A stretch of DNA of 5,482 nucleotides from Rikenellaceae bacterium (GTDB taxonomy: Bacteria > Bacteroidota > Bacteroidia > Bacteroidales > UBA932), in the NCBI GenBank assembly GCA_003520315.1, contig DOVA01000243.1, forward strand, positions 1-5,482, written 5' to 3'. Positions 1 through 5,316 of the stretch are shown here, in pieces. Made by a program: the position numbers and the translations under genes. How positions within the stretch are numbered: the first letter of the stretch is position 1; every line of letters begins with the position of its first letter. Under the pieces are notes generated by a model. It was not told where the DNA came from and made no database searches. It was given only the letters and a program-made list of their open reading frames with translations.

Positions 1-381
1 AACTTTTGCAGGCGAACGGTTTATCTCGTCTGCCAGTACAAAATTTGCAAATATGGGACCTTTCTTTATCTGAAACTGTTCGCTTTTTTGACTGTAAATC
101 TGTGTTCCAATTAAATCAGCAGGCAAAAGATCAGGAGTAAACTGTATTCTGTTGAATTTGGCATCCATTATAGATGCAAGAGTATTTATTGCCAATGTCT
201 TCGCCAGACCGGGAACTCCTTCAAGTAGTATGTGTCCGTCGGCAAGAAGACCAATCAGAAGATTTTCTACTAAATGCTTTTGACCAACTATCACCTTGTT
301 CATCTCAAGCGTGATCATATCTGTAAAAGCACTTTCCCGCTGAATCTTTTCGTTTAATTCTTTGATATTTACGGTTTCCAT
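1..381 (-). CDS. MoxR family AAA+ ATPase, N-terminal part (gene continues off the left edge)
   Basis: This is a partial gene read from the complement: the ATG lies at 381-379 and 127 codons stay open to the window edge. MoxR ATPases are AAA+ chaperone-like proteins, often encoded beside DUF58 and von Willebrand factor A proteins, and are thought to help mature or activate protein complexes. The sequence shows the VIVGQ motif typical of the family at residues 30-34, a Walker A loop GVPGLAKT at 55-62, the conserved stretch RIQFTPDLLPADLIG at 78-92, and a Walker B segment LADEINRSPAK at 116-126. The ATP-binding core is therefore intact as far as it can be seen; sensor regions and the C-terminal lid are outside the window. 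It is transcribed divergently from truA. Family assignment is secure; the specific function and client complex cannot be told from this fragment. Confidence 0.93.
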   Translation of the reverse strand, partial: METVNIKELNEKIQRESAFTDMITLEMNKVIVGQKHLVENLLIGLLADGHILLEGVPGLAKTLAINTLASIMDAKFNRIQFTPDLLPADLIGTQIYSQKSEQFQIKKGPIFANFVLADEINRSPAKV

Positions 382-395
382 ATTTATTGTTTTTG

Positions 396-403
396 TATTT
401 TTG
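396..403 (+). promoter_or_regulatory. Candidate -7 promoter element (TAnnTTTG) for truA
   Basis: TATTTTTG matches the Bacteroidota -7 consensus TAnnTTTG exactly and lies 36 bp before the truA ATG, giving a predicted leader of about 30 nt. No good -33 TTTG is present at the expected distance (the nearest is TTTC around 375-378), so the call rests on the -7 element and its position. Confidence 0.45.
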
Positions 404-415
404 TACTATAATTCA

Positions 416-423
416 CAAAATTA
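416..423 (-). promoter_or_regulatory. Candidate -7 promoter element (TAnnTTTG) for the MoxR gene
   Basis: On the complement this reads TAATTTTG, an exact match to the Bacteroidota TAnnTTTG element, 34 bp before the MoxR ATG. A convincing -33 element is not visible. Together with the element at 396-403 on the other strand, it makes the 58-bp gap a compact divergent promoter region. Confidence 0.4.
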
Positions 424-439
424 ATCCAAATTTTAACCA

Positions 440-1270
440 ATGCGTTTTTTTATATCAATTTCCTATAAAGGCACACGATACTGTGGCTGGCAGACACAAC
501 CGGAACAACTCTCGGTTCAGGAAGAGATTGAACGGGCATTAACTCTCCTTTTGGGAGAGAAATGTGAAGTAACCGGCGCAGGAAGAACAGATGCGGGAGT
601 CCATGCAATTAACTATGTTGCACATTTTGACACAGACAATCCCTTACCTCTTCAGGATTCCGAGAGAGTGGTCTACAAAATGAATGCCATTCTCCCATCT
701 GACATTGTTGTTCACGATATATGCAATGTCAGTCGAACTGCTCATGCACGTTATGATGCTATAGGCAGAAGTTACTGCTACTTCGTTCACACACGCAAAG
801 ATCCCTTTCTCCCTGACTTCTCGTATTATTTCCCCTACAAGGTGGACATATCAAAGATGAATGAAGCTGCAAAATACCTTATCGGAGAAAAGGATTTTAC
901 AACTATGGCAAAACTTCATTCAGATGTGAAAACTAATATTTGTAAAGTAACAGATGCTTTCTGGGAAGCAGGATCGCCAATAGGTGTTACTCCTCTTTTA
1001 CCAACTGCATTTCAGGGAGTTTTGTCAGTAAGTCATGGTCAAAAATACGAAGATTCAGGAGCATTTTGCTTTTCAATTTCAGCCAATCGCTTTTTGCGAA
1101 ACATGGTAAGAGCAATTGTAGGCTCTCTCCTCGAAGTAGGGCGTGGTAAGAACGAACCCGAATGGATTAGAGACATCTTACTTCAAAAAGACAGAAGTCT
1201 AGCGGGGAATTCTGTTCCTGCACATCCCCTTTTTCTAACCAAGATCGAATATCCCTATAGAACATTTTAA
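440..1270 (+). CDS. truA: tRNA pseudouridine(38-40) synthase TruA
   Basis: TruA isomerises uridines 38, 39 and 40 in the anticodon stem-loop of many tRNAs to pseudouridine in the cytoplasm. The protein is 276 residues, near the family's usual 245-270. The catalytic block GAGRTDAGVHA lies at residues 46-56, with the nucleophilic aspartate at D51. The N-terminal YKGTRYCGWQ (9-18) and the C-terminal ANRFLRNMVRAIVGSLLEVGRGK block are also characteristic. The start at 440 puts the first strand MRFFISISYKG where it belongs in the fold. An odd feature is a stretch of roughly 27 extra residues after FWEAG (about residues 178-204), where relatives recalled from Bacteroidota have only a short turn before the strand leading to the RFLRNMV helix. 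The gene is divergent from the MoxR gene; the nearest clear terminator is about 145 bp downstream. Confidence 0.97.
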   Translation: MRFFISISYKGTRYCGWQTQPEQLSVQEEIERALTLLLGEKCEVTGAGRTDAGVHAINYVAHFDTDNPLPLQDSERVVYKMNAILPSDIVVHDICNVSRTAHARYDAIGRSYCYFVHTRKDPFLPDFSYYFPYKVDISKMNEAAKYLIGEKDFTTMAKLHSDVKTNICKVTDAFWEAGSPIGVTPLLPTAFQGVLSVSHGQKYEDSGAFCFSISANRFLRNMVRAIVGSLLEVGRGKNEPEWIRDILLQKDRSLAGNSVPAHPLFLTKIEYPYRTF

Positions 1271-1414
1271 TTGCTATTTTTATCGTATGCTTACCAATAT
1301 TCAGAAAAAAGACATACGGGACACCAATTGCACAACAGACTGCATTTTGGTCTGCAGTTAAAAGAAATCTGGGAGCTTCAACAATTGATGTTACTAAACC
1401 CAAAAATTAACCCT

Positions 1415-1453
1415 GCGAGGGTGCCCGAGCAACTCTGGACACCCTCGCTTTTT
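1415..1453 (+). terminator. Strong rho-independent terminator between truA and the gdx-like gene
   Basis: A perfect 9-bp stem, GCGAGGGTG (1415-1423) pairing with CACCCTCGC (1440-1448), is followed directly by five T residues (1449-1453). The inner CCGAG and CTCTGG partly extend the stem. It lies about 145 bp after the truA stop and about 50 bp before the next gene, so it ends rightward transcription from truA and insulates the transporter genes. No run of T of similar quality follows on the other strand. Confidence 0.88.
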
Positions 1454-1480
1454 ATAAAATGTATATAAACTTAATTTTCC

Positions 1481-1488
1481 TATTTTTG
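1481..1488 (+). promoter_or_regulatory. Candidate -7 promoter element (TAnnTTTG) for the gdx-antiporter pair
   Basis: TATTTTTG followed by C matches the Bacteroidota -7 element exactly. It lies between the terminator ending at 1453 and the ATG at 1505, where a promoter is required if the terminator works. The predicted transcript would have a leader of only about 10 nt, leaving no room for a guanidine riboswitch downstream of this start. No clear -33 TTTG is seen. Confidence 0.45.
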
Positions 1489-1504
1489 CAGTAGAATTTA
1501 TACA

Positions 1505-1831
1505 ATGAAGTGGATAATATTGATAATTGCAGGATTGTGTGAAACAGGCTTTGCCTTCTGCCTAGGCAAGGCAAAAGAATCGTCAGGAATTATCTCTACA
1601 TACTGGTACATAGGGTTTATAGCATTTTTGACTGTTAGTATGTTACTCCTTGTCAGAGCCGTCCAAGACTTACCAGTAGGTACTGCATATGCAGTCTGGA
1701 CAGGTATCGGCGCAGTTGGAACAGTAATAGTTGGAATCCTCTTTTTCAAAGAACCCGCTGATTTTTGGAGACTTTTTTTTCTGACTACATTAATAATATC
1801 TATTGTCGGATTGAAATTTGTCTCGGAATAA
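1505..1831 (+). CDS. SMR family transporter, Gdx/SugE-type (guanidinium/H+ exporter-like)
   Basis: This is a four-helix inner-membrane protein of 108 residues, the usual size for the small multidrug resistance family, which works as an antiparallel dimer exchanging protons for a cation. The proton- and substrate-binding glutamate is E13 in AGLCETGF. The stretch LPVGTAYAVWTGIGAVGTVIVGILFFKE (56-83) is the Gdx/SugE signature; TGIGAVG distinguishes this branch from many EmrE-type drug pumps. Compared with E. coli SugE/Gdx recalled from memory, the binding-site Ser, Tyr and Trp are retained here as S45, Y62 and W65 (offset by a three-residue longer first loop), but the usual Trp16 is Phe16. The start at 1505 matches the family start (M-x-W-I-I-L). 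It is first in a probable two-gene unit with the antiporter 23 bp downstream. Guanidinium export is inferred; a quaternary ammonium exporter is the alternative. Confidence 0.9.
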   Translation: MKWIILIIAGLCETGFAFCLGKAKESSGIISTYWYIGFIAFLTVSMLLLVRAVQDLPVGTAYAVWTGIGAVGTVIVGILFFKEPADFWRLFFLTTLIISIVGLKFVSE

Positions 1832-1854
1832 GTACAACAATTTAATAGCACAAG

Positions 1855-3027
1855 ATGTCATCTCATATTATCATAACTATCTGCATACTTTTGCTTATAG
1901 CATATATCTTTGACCTTACATCTTCAAAGACCCGGATTCCTTCTGTCATCTTGCTGCTGTTGCTTGGTTGGGGAGTGAAACAAATTACCCTATTACTCGG
2001 AATTCAGCTTCCTGATTTAAATTCTGTGCTGCCTGGTCTCGGGACTGTTGGGCTCGTACTAATAGTATTAGAAGGATCACTTGAGCTTGATCTCCAACGC
2101 TCCAAAGTATCTGTTATCACAAAATCCTTGTTTGGAGCGCTACTGCCAATGATAATAGTCGCATTAGGTATTGCCGTGCTGTTTCATCTTATTGGTGGTT
2201 TCCCATTTAGAACAGCTCTCCTTAACTCCGTTCCCTTTAGCATAATAAGCAGTGCAATTGCTATTCCAAGCGTTCGTGCATTGGATTCCTCGTTAAAAGA
2301 ATTTGTTGTATATGAAAGTAGTTTTTCCGACATATTGGGGGTTCTGTTTTTTAACTTTATACTCACAAACGAGATAATTAACATCAATTCATTTGGAAAT
2401 TTTACACTTCAGATATTACTGATGTTTGTAATCTCGCTGATAACAACTTTGGGTCTTTCTTTATTTTTGAGCAAAGTAAACCATCATATAAAATTTATTC
2501 CAATTATTTTAGTCATTCTTCTTGTATATATCGCTACACATGAATTTATGCTGCCCTCCCTCATCTTTATAATGATCTTTGGATTATTTCTTGGCAATAT
2601 AGACAAAATAGACAAATATAAATGGAGCTCAATGTTTAAACCTGGGGAGTTGGCAAAAGAGATTAATAAATTTAAAGAGTTTGTAGGTGAAATTTCATTT
2701 CTTATAAGAGCTCTCTTTTTCATGTTATTTGGATATCTGATTAATACAGCAGATTTACTCAACCTTTCGAGTCTTTGCTGGGCAATAGCAATATTGGCAT
2801 TAATAACTTTTATTAGGGCGGCTCAACTTAAAATAACATCTCAACCAATAAAACCTCTTATTTTTGTTGCTCCAAGAGGATTAATAACTATACTTCTTGT
2901 TTTGTCTATTCCTCCTGCCCTACAGATACCTGTCGCAGACTATCCACTTATGATACAGATCATAGTGCTTTCTTCTTTGATAATGATGTTGGGCCTTATG
3001 TTTAATTCTAAATCAAAAAATATTTAA
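1855..3027 (+). CDS. Cation:proton antiporter, CPA1-like (Na+/H+ exchanger domain only)
   Basis: This 390-residue, highly hydrophobic protein has about a dozen predicted membrane segments and matches the Na+/H+ exchanger fold. Helix 1 is at about residues 4-20, followed by the TRIPSVILLLLLGWGV segment (26-41) and the LVLIVLEGSLELDL block (67-80). A CPA1-like ESSFSD motif lies at 154-159, with the likely ion-binding aspartate at D159, and APRGLITILL (339-348) corresponds to the conserved RG-containing helix near the C-terminus (R341). The protein stops right after the last helix, so there is no TrkA/RCK or other cytoplasmic regulatory domain. In most CPA1 members the residue before the key aspartate is Asn; here it is Ser158. 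The family is well supported, but the transported cation (Na+, K+ or Li+) cannot be told. It lies 23 bp after the gdx-like gene, so the two are probably one operon. Confidence 0.9.
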   Translation: MSSHIIITICILLLIAYIFDLTSSKTRIPSVILLLLLGWGVKQITLLLGIQLPDLNSVLPGLGTVGLVLIVLEGSLELDLQRSKVSVITKSLFGALLPMIIVALGIAVLFHLIGGFPFRTALLNSVPFSIISSAIAIPSVRALDSSLKEFVVYESSFSDILGVLFFNFILTNEIININSFGNFTLQILLMFVISLITTLGLSLFLSKVNHHIKFIPIILVILLVYIATHEFMLPSLIFIMIFGLFLGNIDKIDKYKWSSMFKPGELAKEINKFKEFVGEISFLIRALFFMLFGYLINTADLLNLSSLCWAIAILALITFIRAAQLKITSQPIKPLIFVAPRGLITILLVLSIPPALQIPVADYPLMIQIIVLSSLIMMLGLMFNSKSKNI

Positions 3028-3066
3028 AAAATTTAATTTTTGGATACATATTTCAATTTTTATTTC

Positions 3067-3074
3067 CATATTTG
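3067..3074 (+). promoter_or_regulatory. Possible -7 promoter element of the pheA operon leader
   Basis: CATATTTG followed by C matches TAnnTTTG at all but the first base and lies 20 bp before the leader peptide ATG. A TTTTTG at 3037-3042 could act as the -33 element, although the 24-bp spacing is a little long. A promoter must lie between the antiporter stop and the leader ORF if the attenuator controls the operon alone, and this is the best candidate. Confidence 0.35.
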
Positions 3075-3094
3075 CGATTGAAAATACGACTGAA

Positions 3095-3181
3095 ATGAAT
3101 AACAGTTTCATATATACCTCATTCTGGTTTTTTTATTTCTATTTTAGAAATAAAGCGGGGCTTATATATGATGTAAACTGA
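3095..3181 (+). CDS. Aromatic-rich leader peptide of the pheA operon (pheL-like, 28 aa)
   Basis: A short ORF, ATG at 3095 and TGA at 3179-3181, encodes MNNSFIYTSFWFFYFYF followed by RNKAGLIYDVN. Residues 10-17 are eight aromatic residues in a row: five Phe, two Tyr, one Trp. Over the whole peptide there are six Phe, four Tyr and one Trp in 28. Such runs of the product amino acid are the hallmark of leader peptides in ribosome-mediated attenuation, such as E. coli pheL. The aromatic codons (3122-3145) end ten bases before the first arm of the antiterminator hairpin (3155), and the stop codon lies in the loop of that hairpin. The downstream genes make Phe and Tyr. There is no Shine-Dalgarno sequence, as usual in this phylum; A-rich sequence precedes the ATG. 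The peptide itself probably has no function beyond being translated. Confidence 0.85.
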   Translation: MNNSFIYTSFWFFYFYFRNKAGLIYDVN

Positions 3182-3210
3182 CAATACTAACTTATGTATA
3201 TAGACCCCGC
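3155..3210 (+). promoter_or_regulatory. Antiterminator hairpin of the pheA attenuator
   Basis: GCGGGG (3155-3160) pairs with CCCCGC (3205-3210). After one C/A mismatch, TTATATATG (3162-3170) pairs with the TATATAG region (3195-3203) through six A-U pairs and three wobbles. The distal arm is the same CCCCGC that forms the left arm of the terminator, so the two structures exclude each other. The leader stop codon (3179-3181) lies in the loop (3171-3194). A ribosome that finishes the leader would cover the A-U part and open this hairpin, whereas a ribosome stalled in the aromatic codons upstream would leave it free to form. Confidence 0.8.
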
Positions 3211-3229
3211 CGAACAAGCGGGGTTTTTT
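3204..3229 (+). terminator. Intrinsic terminator of the pheA attenuator
   Basis: ACCCCGC (3204-3210) pairs perfectly with GCGGGGT (3218-3224) across a 7-nt loop CGAACAA. Six T residues (3224-3229) follow, then G and five more T. The hairpin ends 15-21 bp before the pheA start at 3245, so it would stop transcription before the first structural gene. Its left arm is shared with the antiterminator at 3155-3210. Confidence 0.88.
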
Positions 3230-3244
3230 GTTTTTATACCAACC

Positions 3245-4144
3245 ATGTTAAGAGATAACAGAAAAAATTACGAATCCAAAAAGGTAGCCATTCAGGGAAT
3301 AAAGGGCTCTTTTCACGAAGTTGCAGCCTGCAGGTATTTTTCACAATGCCAACTTGACATTATTGAATGTGAGACATTTGAAGAAATAATATCTTCACTC
3401 TGCAATAGAAAAGCAAACTATGGGGTAATGGCAATTGAAAACACCGTTGCCGGAACAATACTCAGAAATTACGAACTTATAAGAGATAATCCGGTTAAAA
3501 TAATAGGAGAAGAATATCTGAGGATTAAACAAAATCTACTCTCTTTACCAGGGCAGCAGCTGAAAGACATAAATCAAGTACACTCTCACCACATGGCAAT
3601 TAGTCAGTGTCGCGAATTTTTTAAACAGTATCCATGGATTAAACTTGTGGAGTCTGTAGACACTGCTCAAAGTGCCAAGGAAATCAGATTGAATAACTTA
3701 AATGGCTTTGGAGCTATTGCAGGAGAGATGGCTGCTGAAATATATCAGCTTGAGGTTTTGGCATCAGGAATTGAGACCAACAAAAAAAATTATACCAGAT
3801 TTCTGATAATTGCCAATAGTGATCTGAATGAAAAAAACACTGATAATAACGTGGGCTTTTATAAAACCACTAAAGCATCACTTTGTTTCAGCCTTCCTCA
3901 TTCAAAAGGAAGTCTGGCTGGCGTTTTGACAATTCTTGCAGATAATGACATGAATCTTACAAAAATTCAGAGCTTGCCAATAATTGGAAAGGAATTTCAA
4001 TACTTCTTCATAGTTGACGTAACATTTGAAAATTATTCTAATTATCAGAAGGGATTAAATGTGATTTCAAAACAGGTAATAGACCTTCAGATACTGGGAG
4101 AATATACTCATTCCATAGAATCATTGGAAAACATTCATAATTAA
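3245..4144 (+). CDS. pheA: Prephenate dehydratase with ACT regulatory domain
   Basis: The enzyme converts prephenate to phenylpyruvate, the committed step to phenylalanine. With the start at 3245 the protein is 299 residues, normal for a monofunctional PDT-ACT enzyme without a chorismate mutase domain. The PDT domain begins at KVAIQGIKGSFHEVAA (from residue 13). It carries GVMAIENTVAG (60-70) and the catalytic NYTRF segment, with Thr184 and Arg185. The ACT domain has KGSLAGVL (221-228) and NLTKIQSLPIIGKEFQYFF (237-255), where many homologues have ESRP rather than QSLP at the Phe-binding site. The frame is open from an ATG at 3194, but that start would place the terminator hairpin inside the coding sequence and add 17 residues not seen in the family, so 3245 is preferred. 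It is the first structural gene after the attenuator, 5 bp before the aminotransferase. Arogenate dehydratase activity is a possible alternative. Confidence 0.95.
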   Translation: MLRDNRKNYESKKVAIQGIKGSFHEVAACRYFSQCQLDIIECETFEEIISSLCNRKANYGVMAIENTVAGTILRNYELIRDNPVKIIGEEYLRIKQNLLSLPGQQLKDINQVHSHHMAISQCREFFKQYPWIKLVESVDTAQSAKEIRLNNLNGFGAIAGEMAAEIYQLEVLASGIETNKKNYTRFLIIANSDLNEKNTDNNVGFYKTTKASLCFSLPHSKGSLAGVLTILADNDMNLTKIQSLPIIGKEFQYFFIVDVTFENYSNYQKGLNVISKQVIDLQILGEYTHSIESLENIHN

Positions 4145-4149
4145 GCGAT

Positions 4150-5310
4150 ATGATAACACCTGCACAAAGAACTTCACTGGTCAATGAATATTATTTCTCT
4201 ATTAAACTTAAGGAGATCGACCAAATGAACAGAGACGGGAAAAAAGTGATAAATCTTGGAATTGGCAGTCCTGACATGGCTGCCCCTCACGAAGCAATTG
4301 AAGCAATGGTCAATTCTGCAAGAACTTATGGGACTAACGGATATCAGAGTTACATCGGGATTCCTGAATTGCGAAATGCATTTTCAAAATGGTATAAACA
4401 TTTTTTCAGAGTTGAACTAGATCCTGAAAAAGAGATCCTCCCACTTATGGGATCCAAAGAAGGTATCATGCATGTGTCGATGGCTTTTTTAAACCCCGGA
4501 GATAAAGTTTTAGTACCAAATCCTGGATACCCGACTTATAGCTCTATATCTCTAATGGTGGGTGCAGAGATTATACCATACAATCTTAAATACCAAAACT
4601 CTTGGGAGCCTGATTTTCAGGAGCTTGAAAATATAGAATTAAGCGGAGTGAAGTTGATGTGGGTTAACTATCCGAATATGCCAACAGGTAAACCGGCAAG
4701 TTATGAACTATATAAAAAACTTATCGATTTTGGTAAAAGACATGGAATTCTCATTTGTAATGACAATCCTTATAGTTTTATCCTCAATGACTATCCCATA
4801 AGTATTCTTGAAATTGAAGGAGCAAAAGAGACTGCCATTGAGCTTAATTCCATGAGCAAATCACACAATATGGCCGGATTTCGCATTGGAATGGTTGCAG
4901 GAGAAAGTAGGCTGATAAGTTACATTCTTCAAGTAAAAAGCAATATGGACAGTGGGATGTACAAACCTTTGCAAATAGCTGCTGCACAAGCACTGTCATG
5001 CAACGAAGATTGGTTCAATAGAATAAACGACGAGTACAAAAGAAGGAGAGAGCTCGTATGGCAAATATTTGAGGCAACCGGATCAACCTATGACAAGCGA
5101 CAGAGTGGACTGTTTGTCTGGGCAAAAATTCCACAGGATTACGAAAACTCTTCTAACTTTTCCAATAAATATCTATATGAAAGTAGCGTATTCATTGCTC
5201 CTGGTTTTATTTTCGGAACAAATGGGGAAGGATTTGCCAGAATATCCCTATGCTGCAATATAGAGACTCTTAAAGAAGCTCTCAACAGAATCAAAAAAAT
5301 TAGAAATTGA
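4150..5310 (+). CDS. Class I/II PLP-dependent aminotransferase, probably aromatic amino acid transamination
   Basis: This 386-residue fold-type I aminotransferase is translated 5 bp after pheA. PLP-site features are visible: the Schiff-base lysine K237 in SMSKSHNMAGFRIG (with R245), D205 and Y208 in NDNPYS, Tyr68 in GYQSYIG, and the carboxylate-binding arginine R364 in FARISL. The motif usually written NPTG reads YPNMPTG (174-180), so the Asn that normally contacts the PLP hydroxyl (Asn194 of AspAT) is Met177. The overall sequence resembles the LL-diaminopimelate/aspartate aminotransferase group, and an automatic annotation may say so. Its position between prephenate dehydratase and prephenate dehydrogenase argues instead for the last step of Phe and Tyr synthesis (phenylpyruvate and 4-hydroxyphenylpyruvate to the amino acids) or for prephenate transamination. 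That role is inferred from context; substrate cannot be read from the sequence. Confidence 0.88.
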   Translation: MITPAQRTSLVNEYYFSIKLKEIDQMNRDGKKVINLGIGSPDMAAPHEAIEAMVNSARTYGTNGYQSYIGIPELRNAFSKWYKHFFRVELDPEKEILPLMGSKEGIMHVSMAFLNPGDKVLVPNPGYPTYSSISLMVGAEIIPYNLKYQNSWEPDFQELENIELSGVKLMWVNYPNMPTGKPASYELYKKLIDFGKRHGILICNDNPYSFILNDYPISILEIEGAKETAIELNSMSKSHNMAGFRIGMVAGESRLISYILQVKSNMDSGMYKPLQIAAAQALSCNEDWFNRINDEYKRRRELVWQIFEATGSTYDKRQSGLFVWAKIPQDYENSSNFSNKYLYESSVFIAPGFIFGTNGEGFARISLCCNIETLKEALNRIKKIRN

Positions 5311-5316
5311 TTTAAC

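Noticed and set aside
1339..1358. Inverted repeat ACTGCA / TGCAGT
   Set aside because: Only 6 bp with an 8-nt loop and no U-tract or neighbouring partner; consistent with chance.
1167..1403. 78-residue ORF on the complement overlapping the truA 3' end
   Set aside because: It overlaps well-conserved truA coding sequence by about 100 bp, has no promoter or terminator context, and no recognisable domain.
1271..1468. Open frame downstream of truA (65 codons, in frame with truA)
   Set aside because: It begins right after the truA stop without a good start, runs through the strong terminator at 1415-1453, and its sequence resembles no family. Probably chance.
1271..1504. Guanidine riboswitch upstream of the gdx-like gene
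   Set aside because: I looked for guanidine-I conserved elements, paired hairpins with ACGR loops (guanidine-II) and guanidine-III features and found none. The hairpin at 1415-1453 fits a simple terminator for upstream transcription, and the candidate promoter lies downstream of it.
3010..3043. Possible terminator after the antiporter gene
   Set aside because: Only A/T palindromic sequence (AAAAATT-T-AATTTTT) is present, with no GC stem; too weak to call.
3155..3230. T-box or other tRNA/metabolite riboswitch in front of pheA
   Set aside because: No T-box specifier-stem or TGG-containing antiterminator bulge is visible, and the translated aromatic-rich ORF with overlapping hairpins explains the region better.
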